DNA of 64,000 nt from VYFG01 sp965213885 (GTDB lineage: Bacteria; Pseudomonadota; Gammaproteobacteria; Arenicellales; Poriferihabitantaceae). This document shows positions 44,339 to 53,841 of this stretch, piece by piece. The notes under the pieces are model-generated. The model was not told the DNA's origin and did no database searches. It saw nothing but the letters and a program-made list of their open reading frames with translations. How positions within the stretch are numbered: the stretch's first letter is position 1; each line of letters starts with the position of its first letter. The translations under genes and the position numbers were made by a program. The DNA is taken from NCBI GenBank assembly GCA_965213885.1, contig OZ243919.1, positions 2,666,001-2,730,000 of the forward strand, written 5' to 3'.

Positions 44339-45929
44339 CTACGCCGCCGACTGCAGCATACAGGACACCGGCAAGGGTTCCGCCAGTGTCCAGAAGGCCG
44401 GACAGTGCCGGAAACGACGCCAGTGCGACTGGGCTGCGCCGAGGTATTGCCGTATGTATTCCCGGGACCAGGTCTGGATGATCTTGCCCATCAGGGATGC
44501 CAATCTGCCGGGATGAAGCGTAAGCAGCAGTTGCCGCGCCACCACCGCGTCATTGGTCCCCTCCAGTTTCTCCTGAATCAGCCGCATTTGGGTCAGCAGT
44601 TGGCGATTGTCGGACTCCGCCCATAACGGGGCGAAGAATTCGGTGGCGTAACGGGCCTGCTTGCCGCGCTTGCGCCGGGCGTGCAGTGCATCCGGCGTCA
44701 TGCGTGAAAAGGGGCGTTGGTCCAGCAGCATGTCCTGGCGGGCCTTCTCGAAAACCCGACACGCGAACGGCAGCAACGATGCCCCGCTCTCGCCCGGGGC
44801 AGTGTCGGCCTCCAGTTCATTCAGCCACCGCAGCATCTGCAGCTGCAGCCTGGCGTATCGCCTTGACCCCACCACGTCGATGGCCTCGCGGGTTGCCCGC
44901 CACCGCTCGCCAAGGGCGACGTTGTGCAACCGCTGAAGCCCCCGTTCGGGCGGGTGCGACATCGTGGAAACCTTCGGAATCGTTTTCTCCAGGAACACCT
45001 GCCAGTCCCGGGTCGCTCCCAGTCGTTGCTGGAACCAGCGTAATTCGCCGTTGAAGGCTTCCGCTTGTCCATAGGGCAAGACGTCCTTGAATGCCCGCAG
45101 CGTCGCACGGATTCTCCGCAGTGCAACGCGTGTCTGGTGCACGGCATCCGGGCTGTTCGCCAGCAGCAGCTCCTGGTTCGACAGAAGGTGATCCAGGGTT
45201 TCGGACATCACGGCGCGAAACGCGTCCAGCACGGAGATGTCTATCGACAGCCCCGGCCTGGCGTCCTTCGTGACACCCTTGCCCAACCGGGGCCTGTGCA
45301 GCCGGTATCCCACTTCCGGGATCTTCCTGTCGGTAAATCGCACACCCTGGTATTCGTTGATGGCAATGGCCAGGTCGAACAGGGCCAGCGGGCTGCCTGT
45401 TTCCAGCGCCAGGACTACTTCAGCAACCGCCTCGGACTCGTCGATTCCGGCGACTGGATTGCGCCGGGCGCAGGATGCCCCGGCGAATCCGCATTCGGAT
45501 CCTGGAATCTCCGATCGCAAGTCCAATGGAGATCTCGGTGAAATCCACATAATGGAACACGGGCACCAGACGCCAGCGCGCGATCCATCGTTTCAGCCGC
45601 GGATCATCCGCCTCCGCGGCCAGGACCGCGGCATCCGGAATGCCGGGCAATGCATCCGTCACCTTCACACCCCGTGACGTGAAGGTCCGCTGGATCACGC
45701 GCCCATCCCCGTCGGAAAGCAGTTCTATGTCAAACCCCTCCTTGTGCAGAAGGAGACGCGCCGTGTCATGGCGCGTGCCCAGAAAACGGGTGCGCAGTGT
45801 CTTGTCCCTGCGGTGGCGGGTTACCAGGCCGAGTCGGGGAAGCCGGGTTGCTGTCTCGGGGGAAACGCTGAGGTGAAGTCTCGTGGTGGACAGCACGAGC
45901 AGGGGGTTATGCCAACGGAATACCGTCAA
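44339..45929 (-). pseudogene. CYTH-CHAD domain protein split by a frameshift
   Basis: The first frame (from TTG 45929) encodes a CYTH-like N terminus (LHLSVSPETATRLPRL, HKEGFDIEL) and stops at 45420. The second, open to 45550, continues the homology with SEAVAEVVLALETGSPLALFDLA, then the CHAD domain (DAVHQTRVALRRIRATLRAF) to 44339. A one-base shift near 45430-45465 would join them into the usual 500-residue CYTH-CHAD protein. The CYTH ExExK triphosphate-binding motif is not visible at the N terminus, suggesting real decay rather than only a sequencing error. CHAD domains bind polyphosphate; that half still looks intact. Confidence 0.75.
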
Positions 45930-46112
45930 TCAATGGCCGGCCACGTGAACACATGCCAATGGACGAAAAGACTTTCCCGCCCCGCCAATCAATCACTTAC
46001 AGGCCAATACCCGGTGCAAGGATCAAATCCGCCCTGCCGGGAGGGCCGAGGATCGGCGGCCGGCCGTACCGGTCGGCCGAAGCCCGAAGCCCACGGGCGG
46101 TTCCGAATTCCT

Positions 46113-48611
46113 TCATTCCGGCAGATAACGCGACGACCATCCCTCCCCCGCAACGCCTTCCGCCAGCAGTTCCTTCACATCCGCGTCTCCATAGCCGAGC
46201 CGGCGCAGAATCTGCACGGTCTGTGCGCCGTATTTGGGCATGGGGCCCGGAACGGTGACACGGCCCTTCCCGGGACGCACCGCGTTGGGCGCCACCAGGT
46301 CGACCCACCGGCCCATGGGGTGGCGGTCGTGGCGGATCACGCGGAAGGTGTCCCGTTCCAGGTCTATCCCGCCATCGCTCTCCAGCTGAAGCGCCCCGTC
46401 CCGGATCTGCATGAGGGAAGCGAGGGGCACTACCGTGGAGGAAGTGCCGGCCAGTGCATCGGCCCAGTAGGCGATGGGCTCACGGGAAAACCGGGACGCC
46501 AGCGCCCCGCCCAGTGAGTCTTCCGGCAGCCTCGCCAGGGCGGCGAGTTCCGGCACCCGGGACAGGGCAGCGGCGCGTTCCCCGGGCGCGGCGAAGAACA
46601 TCCAGCCGTCCGAGGCCCGATAGCAGTGGTAGTACGGCCCCCACCCGAGAGCCTCCCGGCCGGAGGGTTCGTCGAACGGCGCCCGCCCGTCGTAATCAAA
46701 CATGAACGGGGCCTGGATCAGGTTGCCCGCGGCGGCGAGAGACGCCCTGGCCAGATCCCCCCTGCCTGTCTTTCCCAGCCGGTGCAGGGCGGCGCCGATG
46801 GCCACACAGGCGCAGTATCCGGCCAGAACGTCTATGGTCCCGAAATGCGCGTGCTCCTCCGGCGTCTCCATGCCGCCGCCGAAGCGGAGCATGACGCCGG
46901 TGGCCGCCTGGCCCAGGTCATCGTAGCCGAGATGATCCGACTTGGGCCCCCGGGCGGGCCCTCCGAACGCATCCAGTTGAGCCAGGATCAGGGCCGGATT
47001 CATGCCGTGCAGGCGCCCGGGATTCAGCCCGAGCCGGTCACGCTGCCCGTCGGTGCCATTGAAGGTGACGACATCAGCCCATCGGATCAGCCGATCCAGC
47101 ACTTCCCGGCCGCGCCCGGATCCGAGGTCGAGCAGGATGCTCTCCTTGCCCCGGTTGGCCTGGAGTCCGAACACGATGGTGTTCCAGGGATCCACGGATG
47201 GATTCACGGGCTGCACATGGATCACCTCCGCGCCGAACCGGGAAAGCGTCGAGGCGATGGTCGGCCCCGCGATCACGTTTGTCAGGTCCAGGACCCGGAT
47301 GCCTTCCAGCCAGCCGGTCGTCCCTTCCGCGTTGGCCGGCTCCCGGGGCGGCTCGGCGAGTACCCGCTCCAGCACCCCGCTGCCGCGGCCATCCGGTGCC
47401 GGAGATTTCCGCAGCGCCCCCCCATCGGAACCCAGCCAGGCGACGTTTCCCATCTGGCGCATCGTACCGAACCCGGCATCCGCCACTTCCACAATGAGTC
47501 CCGACGCCAGCGAATGGGCATCCGCCAACCATTCCGACGTCCACCGGTGCATGGTGGCCGGGGCCTTCGCAGAGCCGAACAGGGTCTCCCATTCGCGGGC
47601 GGGCCGGCACAGGAAGGCTCGCTGCATGGCGGCCGCGATGCGTTCCCGGTCCGCGGGGCCGACCGGGTAGTTGCGCAGAGCCCAGGGTGCGGGCCACCGG
47701 TCCGTATCCAGGTAGGCATCGAAATCCGGGAGCTCCTCCAGCAACTCCTCCAGCCCCAGGGTTTCCAGCACGCGCCGGGGGTGGGCCACCACGCTGCCGG
47801 CGACCACATAGAAGCCGCGGCCATCCGCGCAGGTGTAGGTGCGGTAGAAGGGGTCGAGCAACCCTGTCAGGTCCCCGTACTCGAGATCCATGGGGAGACC
47901 TTCCCGGTCGCGCCGTTCAATCTCCAGTTCCCGGGGGGACTTGTAGCGGTCGGGATAGTTCTCGATGCGCTCGCAGTTGTAGGACAGGCCCTCCAGGAGC
48001 GCGGAGGCCAGCGGCACCTCGATCCGGTCTCCGCCATTGCGCGGGCGGGCCCCGAGAGCAAACAACACGGACATGGCCCCAAACGCGGCGCCATAGGCGG
48101 ACGCCAGCGTGAGCGGTGTGAAGGACGGGTTGATCCCCATCAGCCGGCGGTTCAGCCCCATGTCGGTAAACTGGCCGGTCGAAGCGGCAATGACCGCCTC
48201 CCAGGCCGGCAGGTGGCGGCGTCTTGCATCCCCGGAGGCAAACCCCGGAAGGGAAAGGCAGATCAGGCCGGCGTTCGCCCGGCGCAGAACCTCCCAGTCG
48301 AGGCCGAGCCTTGCCATGACCCCCGGCCGGAAATTCTCGATGAGCACATCCGACCGGCGCACCAGCGAAAGCAGGACATCCCGATCACGCCCAGACTTGA
48401 GGTCCAGCTCCACCGCCGACTTGCCCCTTGCCAGCATCCTGGCGGCCGGGCTCCCGTATACCGGGCCGCCCGGCGGATCGACGCGGATGACCTCGGCGCC
48501 CATGTCGGCAAGCATCATCCCCACCAGAGGGCCAGCAAGATACTGCCCAAGGTCCAGGACCCGGATGTCTTCAAGGGGTCTTCGCGACCCGGTGGTCTTG
48601 AGATCGGTCAT
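46113..48611 (-). CDS. Tandem CaiB/BaiF (family III) CoA-transferase
   Basis: About 832 residues from ATG 48611, made of two family III CoA-transferase units. The first starts LEDIRVLDLGQYLAGPLVGMM, the second LEGIRVLDLTNVIAGPTIAS near residue 440. The catalytic Asp region of the second half is GTIDVLAGYCACVAIGAAL and keeps Asp. In the first half the matching segment TLASAYGAAFGAMSV has Ser, so it may be inactive or structural. Such enzymes move CoA between carboxylic acids. The gene is divergent from the dimethylformamidase-like gene with 56 bp between starts. Confidence 0.87.
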   Translation of the reverse strand: MTDLKTTGSRRPLEDIRVLDLGQYLAGPLVGMMLADMGAEVIRVDPPGGPVYGSPAARMLARGKSAVELDLKSGRDRDVLLSLVRRSDVLIENFRPGVMARLGLDWEVLRRANAGLICLSLPGFASGDARRRHLPAWEAVIAASTGQFTDMGLNRRLMGINPSFTPLTLASAYGAAFGAMSVLFALGARPRNGGDRIEVPLASALLEGLSYNCERIENYPDRYKSPRELEIERRDREGLPMDLEYGDLTGLLDPFYRTYTCADGRGFYVVAGSVVAHPRRVLETLGLEELLEELPDFDAYLDTDRWPAPWALRNYPVGPADRERIAAAMQRAFLCRPAREWETLFGSAKAPATMHRWTSEWLADAHSLASGLIVEVADAGFGTMRQMGNVAWLGSDGGALRKSPAPDGRGSGVLERVLAEPPREPANAEGTTGWLEGIRVLDLTNVIAGPTIASTLSRFGAEVIHVQPVNPSVDPWNTIVFGLQANRGKESILLDLGSGRGREVLDRLIRWADVVTFNGTDGQRDRLGLNPGRLHGMNPALILAQLDAFGGPARGPKSDHLGYDDLGQAATGVMLRFGGGMETPEEHAHFGTIDVLAGYCACVAIGAALHRLGKTGRGDLARASLAAAGNLIQAPFMFDYDGRAPFDEPSGREALGWGPYYHCYRASDGWMFFAAPGERAAALSRVPELAALARLPEDSLGGALASRFSREPIAYWADALAGTSSTVVPLASLMQIRDGALQLESDGGIDLERDTFRVIRHDRHPMGRWVDLVAPNAVRPGKGRVTVPGPMPKYGAQTVQILRRLGYGDADVKELLAEGVAGEGWSSRYLPE

Positions 48612-48667
48612 TGCGGCAACGTGAATGTAGGGTACATTTCCCCACCGGTCCACAAGGCTGCGCCGCA

Positions 48668-50311
48668 ATGTCGTTACCACTGATGCGCCATGCGCACAGA
48701 GACACGATCGTCGTCCGGGGCGATACGGACAGGCCCGTGCATGCCCGCCAGTGGTACGAGTTTCCGCTCGGCGAGGGGGGCGTGCCGGAAACCTGGTGCT
48801 ACACCGACCGGTTGTCCTACGCGGCGGGAGATGAGGTCACCGTTCACGGGATTTCCACGACGGACCGCGTGGACATCGAAATCGTCCGCTGCGGCAAGGA
48901 ATGCACCGGCATCGACATCCTTGCCGGCATACCGGCCCGCTGGGAGGAGACGCCTGCGGATGCATCGGTCAATGGCTGTCGCTGGCCGGTGCTGGCCGGC
49001 TTCACCATCGGCCCTGGCTGGCACAGTGGTGTCTACCTGGTCACCGTCCGGCCGTCGGGGCAACCGGATGATCGCCGCCTGGCACAGCACCTGTTCGTGG
49101 TCCGGCCCCGGGAGCCGGATCCCGGCAGACTACTCCTGATCACGGCGGATTCCACCTGGCACGCCTACAACGACTGGGGCGGGTCCAATCACTACGAGGG
49201 AATCGTCGATCCGTTGGGTGACCGGTTCTCGCCCAAGCTGTCCCGCCTTCGCCCGTTCGCACGCGGGTTCATCGCACTGCCGGAGGGCGCACCCCGAACC
49301 CTGCCGCACCGGCCACCGGCATTCGGGGCCCCGGTCAGCTATGACCACATGGACTGGGCCTGGGATCACGGCTATTCCAGGAAATACGCATCCGCCGGCT
49401 GGGCCAGTTACGAGAGGCATTTCCTGCACTGGGCCGAACGGCTGGGTTATGGAGTGGATGTGGCGACACAGTCCGATCTGCATTACCGGCCCGATGTTCT
49501 TTCCGGATACCGCTGCGCGGCGATCGTCGGGCATGACGAATACTGGAGCTGGGAGATGCGCGACACGGTGGAAAACTTTGTGGAGTGCGGGGGATGCGTA
49601 GCCCGTTTCGCGGGCAATTTCTTCTGGCAGGTTCGCCTGAAAAACGGCGGACAGACGCAGATTTGCCACAAGTACCGGGCACGGGAAGACGACCCGGTCC
49701 GCAACGGTCCGTCACGCCATCTGGTCACGGGCCAGTGGGAGTCCCCGGAGGTGAATCGGCCGGGCCACGGAACATTCGGGCTCGACGGCAGCCGCGGCGT
49801 CTATGCCGGCTGGGGCGGCCTGGCGCCCCGGGGTCCGGGTGGTTTCACGGTGTTCCGTCCGGAGCACTGGGCCCTGCGGCACTCCGGCCTCGGCTACGGC
49901 GATGTGCTCGGTGGGCAGAGCCGGATATTCGGCTACGAGGTGGATGGTCTGGATTACCATTTCGAGGACGGCCTGCCGCACCCGGTTCCCGCATCCACGC
50001 TGCCCGGCAACCTCGAAATCCTGGCCATGGGGTTCGCCAGGCTCCGGGAGGACGGGTTCGGGGAGCGCCCTGACAGGCTGTTCGTCGGCGACGCCGACGC
50101 CCGGTTCGTGGCCGAGCATGTGCACGGGTCCCGGGATCCGCGCACGATCGCACGCGTGGACCGGGGATCGGGCATGATCGTCAGCTTTTCCAGGGGCAGG
50201 GGCGAGGTATTCAATGCCGGTACGACCGAATGGGTAGCAGGCCTCTTGCGCAAGGACCGGTCGGTGGAACGGGTCACCCGGAACGTGCTCGACCGGTTCA
50301 TGACCCGCTGA
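48668..50311 (+). CDS. N,N-dimethylformamidase large-subunit-like protein
   Basis: About 547 residues from ATG 48668. The sequence resembles the large subunit of N,N-dimethylformamidase: LLITADSTWHAYNDWGGSNHYEG near residue 155, YSRKYASAGWASYERHFLHWAERLGY, and SGYRCAAIVGHDEYWSWEMRD, followed by a C-terminal sandwich region. Dimethylformamidase hydrolyses DMF to dimethylamine and formate and needs a small subunit, which is not next to this gene. The protein is also shorter than the characterised large subunit (about 760 residues). A hydrolase of another amide or a carbohydrate-related ligand is possible. Confidence 0.72.
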   Translation: MSLPLMRHAHRDTIVVRGDTDRPVHARQWYEFPLGEGGVPETWCYTDRLSYAAGDEVTVHGISTTDRVDIEIVRCGKECTGIDILAGIPARWEETPADASVNGCRWPVLAGFTIGPGWHSGVYLVTVRPSGQPDDRRLAQHLFVVRPREPDPGRLLLITADSTWHAYNDWGGSNHYEGIVDPLGDRFSPKLSRLRPFARGFIALPEGAPRTLPHRPPAFGAPVSYDHMDWAWDHGYSRKYASAGWASYERHFLHWAERLGYGVDVATQSDLHYRPDVLSGYRCAAIVGHDEYWSWEMRDTVENFVECGGCVARFAGNFFWQVRLKNGGQTQICHKYRAREDDPVRNGPSRHLVTGQWESPEVNRPGHGTFGLDGSRGVYAGWGGLAPRGPGGFTVFRPEHWALRHSGLGYGDVLGGQSRIFGYEVDGLDYHFEDGLPHPVPASTLPGNLEILAMGFARLREDGFGERPDRLFVGDADARFVAEHVHGSRDPRTIARVDRGSGMIVSFSRGRGEVFNAGTTEWVAGLLRKDRSVERVTRNVLDRFMTR

Positions 50312-50376
50312 AGCCTGCCGGAGGCCATCGGCATCCACATCCCTTTCCGGGTTCATGTTCGTTCCCGGCCCGTGTT

Positions 50377-51318
50377 TCACTGCCCGGCCTCGATCCCGAG
50401 AAATCGGCTGGCATTGGTCAGCCGCACCCGCACCTCCACGTCCGGCGGCAGGGCCTCAAGCCACTTCCGGTGATAGTCCAGCAGTTTCTCGAAGTGATCC
50501 CAGCCGTCGTCCGCCATGTCCCAGGACTGGGTGCGGGTAACCCGCCAAACGGGATCGGTGCCGGTTGCGAATCGGTCCGGGAAGTCAAGCACCAACCGGC
50601 GCCATCCGGGCAGCAGCAGGCCGTCCTCGCCGGTCAGCCCGCCGTATCGCCAGGGGTCGCGCGCCGAGAACTCCACCAGGACATTGTCACAGGCCTCCAG
50701 GATCCGGCGGATGTGCTCCGGGTGCAGGTTCCCCCCCGCATGGGCGAAAATCATTCGCACATCGTGATGGGCGAGGCAAAGATCCCGGAACGGTATGTCG
50801 CTGCCGGCATCCAGATGGACCAGGACCGGCACATCGTATTTCCGCGCAAGCTGCAGGAGTCGGAGAAAAATGTCGTTGTCGGTTCTCGGCTTGAATCCCC
50901 GCATGAAATGTACTTCGCCGATCCCCTGGTAATGGCCCTCCCTCAGGCCGTCCTCGGCCTGTTGGAGAACTCTGGCACTCCGGAACCAGTCTCGCCTTCC
51001 GAGCGCATGGATATAGGGTGAGAAGAACGCCACCACCCGGTCCCCGCCTACTTCCTTGAGTCTGAGCGCCAGGTGCGCCGGCGTTCCCGTCACCACGGTA
51101 AAAGCGATGTTCGACCGTTCCAGTTTCCGGGCCACCTCCCCAGCACTGATCAGTTCGACCTGGTCCCAGTTGTAGTGCGTGTGGATATCGGCGAACGGCT
51201 TCGCCGGCTCACCACGGGCCGGAGTTGTCAGCGTAATTGCGAGGACAAGCGCAGCCTGCAGAACCGATCGGATTTCCCGCATGCTCCTGATGAACGGATG
51301 CCGTGTGACTCGTGTCAT
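50377..51318 (-). CDS. Exported amidohydrolase-superfamily metal hydrolase
   Basis: About 313 residues with an N-terminal signal segment (SVLQAALVLAITLTTPARG). The first metal motif is FADIHTHYNWDQ (HxH). Further ligands are in VLVHLDAGSDIPF (His), MIFAHAGGNLHPEH (His) and FATGTDPVWRV (Asp). These are the ligands of the PHP/amidohydrolase-2 fold. The protein should be periplasmic, and its substrate is unknown. A second Met 12 codons in gives a cleaner signal peptide. It converges with the dimethylformamidase-like gene. Confidence 0.78.
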   Translation of the reverse strand: MTRVTRHPFIRSMREIRSVLQAALVLAITLTTPARGEPAKPFADIHTHYNWDQVELISAGEVARKLERSNIAFTVVTGTPAHLALRLKEVGGDRVVAFFSPYIHALGRRDWFRSARVLQQAEDGLREGHYQGIGEVHFMRGFKPRTDNDIFLRLLQLARKYDVPVLVHLDAGSDIPFRDLCLAHHDVRMIFAHAGGNLHPEHIRRILEACDNVLVEFSARDPWRYGGLTGEDGLLLPGWRRLVLDFPDRFATGTDPVWRVTRTQSWDMADDGWDHFEKLLDYHRKWLEALPPDVEVRVRLTNASRFLGIEAGQ

Positions 51319-51388
51319 TCTAACGCCGGTCCCACCGCCGGATCGGTACTTGCCTGTCCCGGGTCGGACTTCCTGGGCCGCCCATCCC

Positions 51389-52294
51389 TCAGTCCGGCTC
51401 GGCGATGGGATTGCATGTCATGCCAAGGCCCTGGATCTCCACCTCCACCCGGTCGCCGGTCTGCAGAAACCTCGGGGGGTCGTGCGAGGCCGCAACACCG
51501 GCCGGGGTGCCGGTCGCAATGATGTCTCCCGGCACCAGAGTCATGATCCTGGACAGGAAGGCAATGAGCTGCGCCACGCTGAAGACCATCCGGGCGGTGG
51601 TTCCGTCCTGCAGGGTTTCGCCGTTGACCCGGGTACGGACCCGCAGATCCTGGATATCACCCAGTTCATCCAGGGTAACCAGCGCGGGCCCGCATGGACC
51701 GAACGTGTCCACTGCCTTGCCGCCGGTCCAGAGCTGGTTCGACAATTGCAGGTCGCGGGCACTGACGTCGTTGAAATTCATTGCGCCCGCCACGTAGGCC
51801 AGCGCGTCCTCCGCCCGGACATACCGCCCGGACCGCCCGATGACCACCGCCAGTTCCGCTTCGTAATCCACCTTCCTGGTGTCGCGCGGCGGCACGATTG
51901 CATCGGTGGGGCCGATCAGCGAGTTGGCATACTTGGCAAAGAAGATCGGCTCCTTCGGCACTCCGATGCCGATTTCCTCCGCATGGTCATGGTAGTTGAG
52001 ACCGATACAGATGATTTTCTCCGGATCGGGGACAGGCGGCCCGAGGCGGACGGAGTCCAGAAGATGGATCCCGGATCCCGAGGCATGCTGTCCAACGTAT
52101 CCGGCCGCCGCCAGTTCCAGTTCCAGCCTTGCGTCCGAAGGCAGAGACAGGAGTTTCCGGTTGGTCGCCGTCGCTGCCAGCATGTCTGTGCCCCAACCTG
52201 CAAACCCGGCGGCGGCGCGGGTGTCAACCACGCGCTCCCCAACCAGGATTCCCGGATACCCGCCGTCCCCGGCGTCGTACATTACCAGCCGCAA
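51389..52294 (-). CDS. Fumarylacetoacetate hydrolase (FAH) family protein
   Basis: A 301-residue enzyme. The start is TTG 52294 behind an AGTAGGAAA site. The catalytic domain has KIICIGLNYHDHAEEIG, KVDYEAELAVVIGRSGR with the metal Glu residues, and GAMNFNDVSARDLQ, then PGDIIATGTPAGVA. The family cleaves or isomerises acylpyruvates and hydroxymuconate-type acids. A fumarylpyruvate hydrolase role in the gentisate pathway is possible because of the gentisate dioxygenase in this window, but the N-terminal extension resembles the 2-hydroxyhepta-2,4-dienedioate isomerase subgroup. Confidence 0.87.
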   Translation of the reverse strand: MRLVMYDAGDGGYPGILVGERVVDTRAAAGFAGWGTDMLAATATNRKLLSLPSDARLELELAAAGYVGQHASGSGIHLLDSVRLGPPVPDPEKIICIGLNYHDHAEEIGIGVPKEPIFFAKYANSLIGPTDAIVPPRDTRKVDYEAELAVVIGRSGRYVRAEDALAYVAGAMNFNDVSARDLQLSNQLWTGGKAVDTFGPCGPALVTLDELGDIQDLRVRTRVNGETLQDGTTARMVFSVAQLIAFLSRIMTLVPGDIIATGTPAGVAASHDPPRFLQTGDRVEVEIQGLGMTCNPIAEPD

Positions 52295-52733
52295 TTTCCT
52301 ACTCCTGACGGCTCATGCCGTGGCAGTTGTTCAAACGAAAACGATCCCGTCCCGTCCCGTCCCGTCCGGCAATACGGAACCCGGCCTCCGGTCCATGCCG
52401 GATTTGGTGCCGGGGCCCCGACGGCCGGCAGCGGATCCACCAACGTCATCAAACGTATGGTCGATGGTTTCGCGGGCGAGCCGGCCTCCAGGACCGGGAG
52501 CCGGCGCAGGCTTCCCCGAATTGTCCTGCCGGGACCTTCGGCTGATTCACATGATCTTATCTCTTATCTCAAGCCGAATCGATACGCAAGCGGATTCATT
52601 CAAGTGAAGAGACGCGCATGCGTGCTGCCCGATACCCGGACATCGTACAGATTCGGGGAAACGGATTCGGCGGCCGGGGCGACGAGGCCAGGATATGGGG
52701 CGCCATATCGCCAGTGAACGGAGCGGATGGCGG
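52295..52733. other. Intergenic region between mtnA-like gene and FAH-family gene
   Basis: About 440 bp. It holds the CCCGT repeat and an AT-richer stretch near 52550-52600 with two TTATCTC/TCTTATC-like segments. Frames running through it in both directions have no recognisable domain. The promoter of the FAH gene is expected here but was not identified. Confidence 0.4.
52346..52365. repeat. CCCGT pentanucleotide tandem repeat
   Basis: Four perfect copies of CCCGT (52346-52365), 50 bp upstream of the FAH-family gene start. The pentamer unit is of the kind that can vary in copy number and alter promoter spacing, but with only four copies this may be chance. Confidence 0.5.
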
Positions 52734-53834
52734 TTATCCCCCGGCGTTCCCGTGGAACAGACCGGCGAGGGCCGTTTCATCCGGGGCCACGACGCCCCGC
52801 TCGGTAATCAGCGAATCGATCAGCCTGGCGGGTGTCACGTCAAAGGCATAATTGGCCACCTGCGTGTTTCCCGGCGCAATGCTGACCGTGGCTATGCCGC
52901 CATCGGGCAATGTCCCGGATACCAGCGTGACCTCGTTGCCGTCCCTCTGCTCGATGGGCGCTTCACTGATGCCGTCGGAGATGGACCAGTCGATCGTGGT
53001 GCCGGGCAGACAGACATGGAACGGCACTGCGTTGTCCCTTGCGGCCAGTGCTTTCAGATAGGTTCCGACCTTGTTGCAGACATCCCCGGTGCGCGTGGTA
53101 CGGTCGGTCCCCACCATGCACAGGTCTACCATGCCGTGCTGCATCAGATGGCCGCCGACACTGTCCACCACCAGCGTATGCGGGACACCGTGCATCCCCA
53201 GTTCCCAAGCTGTCAGTCCGGCGCCCTGGTTCCTGGGCCGTGTCTCGTCCACCCAGACATGTACCGGGATTCCGGCATCATGCGCCATATAGACGGGCGC
53301 CGTGGCCGTGCCCCAGTCCACCGTCGCCAGCCAACCGGCATTGCAGTGGGTCAGGACGTTGACCGGTTCCCCGGGACCCTTGGCTGCGTGGATTTCACGA
53401 ATGATCTCCAGACCATGCCGACCGATGGATTTGCAAGTCCTGACATCCTCGTCCGCGATTTCACCGCACAGCAAACGGGCCCTGTCCACCCGCTCCGAAG
53501 GCGGCACCGGCAAAAGGGCCTCCCGCATGCGGTCCAGGGCCCAGCGCAGGTTCACCGCGGTGGGCCGGGTTGCGAGCAGTTCCGAGCGGGCCGCGGTCAT
53601 GGCCCCGTCCGACGCATCCCGGCGCAGGGCGAGATATATCCCGTAGGCGGCCGTCGCGCCGATCAGGGGCGCACCCCGCACCACCATAGTCCGGATCGCC
53701 TCGCAGGCCTGCTCCATGGATCGAAGGTTGGCGATCTCGAAGGCGTGGGGCAGGCGTGTCTGGTCGATCACGTTGACCGACCAGCCATCGCTGTCCAGCC
53801 AGATGGTGCGGTAGGGTACGCCGTCGACCTTCAC
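52734..53834 (-). CDS. mtnA: MtnA-family aldose-1-phosphate isomerase (methylthioribose- or 5-deoxyribose-1-phosphate)
   Basis: A 366-residue eIF2B-like isomerase starting at GTG 53834 (MKVDGVPYRTIW). Active-site Cys lies in LTHCNAGWLATVDWGTA and catalytic Asp in RTTRTGDVCNKVGTY. It converts 5-methylthioribose 1-phosphate or 5-deoxyribose 1-phosphate to the corresponding ribulose 1-phosphate. It starts 7 bp after a class II aldolase gene and no mtnB-mtnC-mtnD genes are present, so this fits the dihydroxyacetone-phosphate shunt rather than the full methionine salvage pathway. Confidence 0.92.
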   Translation of the reverse strand: MKVDGVPYRTIWLDSDGWSVNVIDQTRLPHAFEIANLRSMEQACEAIRTMVVRGAPLIGATAAYGIYLALRRDASDGAMTAARSELLATRPTAVNLRWALDRMREALLPVPPSERVDRARLLCGEIADEDVRTCKSIGRHGLEIIREIHAAKGPGEPVNVLTHCNAGWLATVDWGTATAPVYMAHDAGIPVHVWVDETRPRNQGAGLTAWELGMHGVPHTLVVDSVGGHLMQHGMVDLCMVGTDRTTRTGDVCNKVGTYLKALAARDNAVPFHVCLPGTTIDWSISDGISEAPIEQRDGNEVTLVSGTLPDGGIATVSIAPGNTQVANYAFDVTPARLIDSLITERGVVAPDETALAGLFHGNAGG

Positions 53835-53841
53835 CTTGGAG

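Noticed and set aside
46626..48683. A 685-codon open frame on the plus strand opposite the CoA-transferase
   Set aside because: Antisense shadow of a recognisable CaiB/BaiF gene, with low-complexity composition.
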